The position numbers and the translations under genes are program-made. DNA of 64,000 nucleotides from an uncultured Alphaproteobacteria bacterium (GTDB lineage: Bacteria; Pseudomonadota; Alphaproteobacteria; HIMB59; GCA-002718135): positions 149,071 through 213,070 of the forward strand of contig CACNKX010000001.1 in the NCBI GenBank assembly GCA_902621165.1. The letters run 5' to 3'. This document shows, piece after piece, positions 61,340 through 64,000 of the stretch. Each line of letters opens with the position of its first letter. Positions within the stretch are counted from its first letter, which is position 1. The notes under the pieces are model-generated. The model saw only the letters and a list, made by a program, of their open reading frames with translations, was not told the DNA's origin and ran no database searches.

Positions 61340-62638
61340 ATGATTAGTTATTCAATAAAAGAGGGTTTAAATGGAAATCCTGTTATACCTGGAGATAAAT
61401 CAATATCTCATAGATCAATCATTATTCCTTCCATATCAAATGGTGTCTGTGAAATTAATAATATTTTAAAATCTGAAGATGTTTTGCATACTCTTAATGC
61501 ATTTAAATCTATGGGAGTTCAAATTAAAGAGAAAGAAAAAAAAATAACTGTTTTTGGAAAAGGTTTAAATTCACTGAAAGAACCTAAGAAATCAATTTAT
61601 CTTGGTAATTCTGGAACTAGTGCAAGATTATTAACTGGACTATTATCTTCGCAACCTTTTAGATCTATTTTAAAAGGCGATGAATCTTTATCAAAAAGAC
61701 CTATGGAGAGGATTTCAGATCCTCTAAGTAAAATGAATGCTAGAATAAATACTACAAATGGATCTTTACCTTTAATGATTGAAGGAAGTAAATTAATTCC
61801 TTCTGAGATAGAATTACAAATTCCATCTGCTCAAATAAAATCAGGATTATTACTAGCAAGTCTAAATATTATAGGTGAAACAAAAATTATAGAAAATAGC
61901 ATTACAAGAGATCATACAGAAATTATGTTGGAGTCTTTTGGAGCTAATATAGAAATTGAAAAAAAAGATGGTAAAAAATTAATAAAATTAGTTGGGGGAA
62001 AAGAACTAAATTCTAAAAATATAGAGGTGCCTAATGATCTCTCAAGTAGTGCTTTTTTTATAGTCTCTGCCTTAATTAATAAAAATTCAAATATTATTCT
62101 TAAAAACATTAATAATAATCCTACAAGAAATGGAGTTATTTTAGCATTAAAAAAAATGGGGGCGAAAATTGAACTGTTTAATCAAAGGTATAGTAATAAC
62201 GAAAATATATGTGACATTGAAGTTACAAGTTCAGATTTATATGGATGCGAATTAGGAGAAGAATTTGCAGACTTAATGATAGATGAATACCCAATACTGG
62301 CTGTAGCAGCAGCTTTTGCAAAATCACCAAGTATTTTTCGTGGTCTTAAAGAACTAAAAGTAAAAGAAAGTGATAGATTAAAATTAATTCTATTAAATTT
62401 ACAAAATTGTGGTGTTAAATGTAAGACAGAAGATGATGATCTTTATATTTATCCATCTAATCATTATGAGATTAAAAAAAATGAGATACAAACAGATTTT
62501 GATCATCGAATAGCAATGGCTTTTTGCATAATGGGATCTAAAATTGGACCTTTAAAAATTGAGGATGCAGAGTCAATTAATACAAGTTTTCCTACTTTTA
62601 GAAATGAATTCAATATGTTAGGCGGCAAGATTCTTTGA
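61340..62638 (+). CDS. aroA: 3-phosphoshikimate 1-carboxyvinyltransferase
   Basis: IPGDKSISHRSI, LGNSGTSARLLTGLL, KESDRL, DHRIAMAF. Confidence 0.97.
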   Translation: MISYSIKEGLNGNPVIPGDKSISHRSIIIPSISNGVCEINNILKSEDVLHTLNAFKSMGVQIKEKEKKITVFGKGLNSLKEPKKSIYLGNSGTSARLLTGLLSSQPFRSILKGDESLSKRPMERISDPLSKMNARINTTNGSLPLMIEGSKLIPSEIELQIPSAQIKSGLLLASLNIIGETKIIENSITRDHTEIMLESFGANIEIEKKDGKKLIKLVGGKELNSKNIEVPNDLSSSAFFIVSALINKNSNIILKNINNNPTRNGVILALKKMGAKIELFNQRYSNNENICDIEVTSSDLYGCELGEEFADLMIDEYPILAVAAAFAKSPSIFRGLKELKVKESDRLKLILLNLQNCGVKCKTEDDDLYIYPSNHYEIKKNEIQTDFDHRIAMAFCIMGSKIGPLKIEDAESINTSFPTFRNEFNMLGGKIL

Positions 62639-63270
62639 GAAACATAATAATTACAATAGATGGACCTGCGGCCTCAGGTAAAGAAAAAATTTCTAAATAC
62701 ATAAGTAAAAAATGGAAATTAAAGCATTTAGATTCAGGTATAATTTACAGAAGATTAGCACTAGTGTTGCTCAAAGATAAGGTAAATATTAAAAATGTTA
62801 ATCAAATAAAAAAAAAATTAAAAGAAATTAGCAATGTTTCTTTTCAAAAAAGTAGAAGAATTAGAACTCAAGAAATTAGTAATTTGGCATCTAAAATTGC
62901 TGTATACAATTTTGTCAGGATTTTTGTTAATAAACTACAATATAAATTCGTAGAAAATAATAAAAATAATCAAGGTTTTGTAATAGATGGAAGAGATATA
63001 GGATCAGTTGTTTTCAAAAAAGCTAATTTAAAACTATATATAGAGGTAAAACCAGAAATTAGAGCAAAAAGAAGATATAAACAGTTGATTGATAGTGGTG
63101 AAAAGTCTATATACCGAAAAATTTTGAAGGAAATAACATTGAGAGATCAAAAAGATAAAGTTAGAAAACATTCACCATTAATTATTCCTAAAGGTGCATA
63201 TATTATAGATAATAACGGTACTTTTAATAAAACAGTTAAACAAATAAATAAATTAATTGAAATAATTTAA
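62635..63270 (+). CDS. cmk: cytidylate kinase
   Basis: ITIDGPAASGKEKISKYI, LDSGIIYRRLAL, DGRDIGSVVF; TTG start overlapping aroA stop. Confidence 0.93.
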   Translation: MRNIIITIDGPAASGKEKISKYISKKWKLKHLDSGIIYRRLALVLLKDKVNIKNVNQIKKKLKEISNVSFQKSRRIRTQEISNLASKIAVYNFVRIFVNKLQYKFVENNKNNQGFVIDGRDIGSVVFKKANLKLYIEVKPEIRAKRRYKQLIDSGEKSIYRKILKEITLRDQKDKVRKHSPLIIPKGAYIIDNNGTFNKTVKQINKLIEII

Positions 63271-64000
63271 ATGAACCAAGAACATAACAACAAAATAACC
63301 AATTCCGAATATGACGTTCTAATTTCAAACTCCCTAAGTAAATCATCAGCTAGAGAAAAAAGTATTGCAACAGGTAAAATAATTTCTATTGAAAATGAAA
63401 TTGTAACAATTGATGTAGGCCTTAAAAGTGAAGGTCGTGTTCCCTTGAGTGAATTTTCAAGACCAGGTCACAAAAGTGAAATTGAAGTTGGTGATGAAAC
63501 AGAGGTTTTTATTGAAAATGTAGATAATGCAAATGGTGAAACATTGCTTTCAAGAGAAAAGGCAGTCAAACAAAAAGCTTGGCACAATTTACAAAATAGT
63601 TTCAATGAAAATCAAGTTGTGACTGGTATACCATTTAACAGAGTTAAAGGCGGTATGAGTGTTGACTTAGATGGGGTAGTTGCTTTCTTGCCAGGAAGCC
63701 AAATTGAAACTAGACAGATTATAAAAGATACTAAAGAATTATTAAACAAGCCTATAGAATTAATGATACTAAAAATGGATAAATATAGAGGAAATATCGT
63801 TGTATCTAGAAAGGCTATTACAGAGAATGAATTAAAAGAGCAAAGAGCAGAGCTTTTAAAAAATATAAAAGAAGGATCAATTATTGAAGGTAAAGTTAAA
63901 AATATTACAGATTATGGTGCTTTCATAGATCTTGGAGGTATTGATGGCCTTATTCATGTTACTGACATTTCTTGGACAAAAATAACTAATCCTTCAGATG
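63271..64000 (+). CDS. rpsA: 30S ribosomal protein S1 (truncated by window end)
   Basis: ATG at 63271; MNQEHNNKITNSEYDVLISNSLSKSSAREKSIATGKIISIENEIVTIDVGLKSEGRVPLSEF, S1-domain repeats; follows cmk. Confidence 0.95.
   Translation, partial: MNQEHNNKITNSEYDVLISNSLSKSSAREKSIATGKIISIENEIVTIDVGLKSEGRVPLSEFSRPGHKSEIEVGDETEVFIENVDNANGETLLSREKAVKQKAWHNLQNSFNENQVVTGIPFNRVKGGMSVDLDGVVAFLPGSQIETRQIIKDTKELLNKPIELMILKMDKYRGNIVVSRKAITENELKEQRAELLKNIKEGSIIEGKVKNITDYGAFIDLGGIDGLIHVTDISWTKITNPSD

Overview
AT-rich, gene-dense, streamlined alphaproteobacterial chromosomal window. Gene content and order suggest a marine pelagic lineage, but that placement is inference only. Almost all of it is core genome; I found no CRISPR array, no rRNA and no recognisable transposon or phage. 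Main blocks: petB(partial)-petA; a zinc-homeostasis locus (about 2.1-7.7 kb: Zur-type regulator, ZnuABC, COG0523/CobW GTPase, WD40 protein, 84-aa conserved-looking protein); rpmH-rnpA-yidD-yidC-engB-argB; dapD-dapE; truA-fmt-def-recR-ybaB-dnaX with the SRP RNA; pheA-kdsB; a Yej-type peptide ABC transporter; tRNA-Ser(GGA); lepA-pheT-pheS-rplT-rpmI-infC; a GT9/GT9/GT4 glycosyltransferase set; gltB-gltD; RNase D-kdsD-lptC-lptA-lptB-aroA-cmk-rpsA(partial). The observations I would follow up first are: (1) an unlisted 27-codon ORF with 9 Cys at 2064-2147 beside the zinc locus; (2) a very long (HDD)n metal-ligand repeat in ZnuA with nested 27-bp DNA duplications; (3) a 19-bp Zur-box-like palindrome at 5717-5735 in the divergent znuA/znuC promoter; (4) an unlisted 58-aa ORF at 18929-19105 whose stop codon lies inside a terminator-like hairpin; (5) an SRP RNA overlapping the over-extended dnaX ORF; (6) six convergent gene pairs sharing exactly 4 bp at their stop codons. 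Product calls come from reading the sequences, without database searches.
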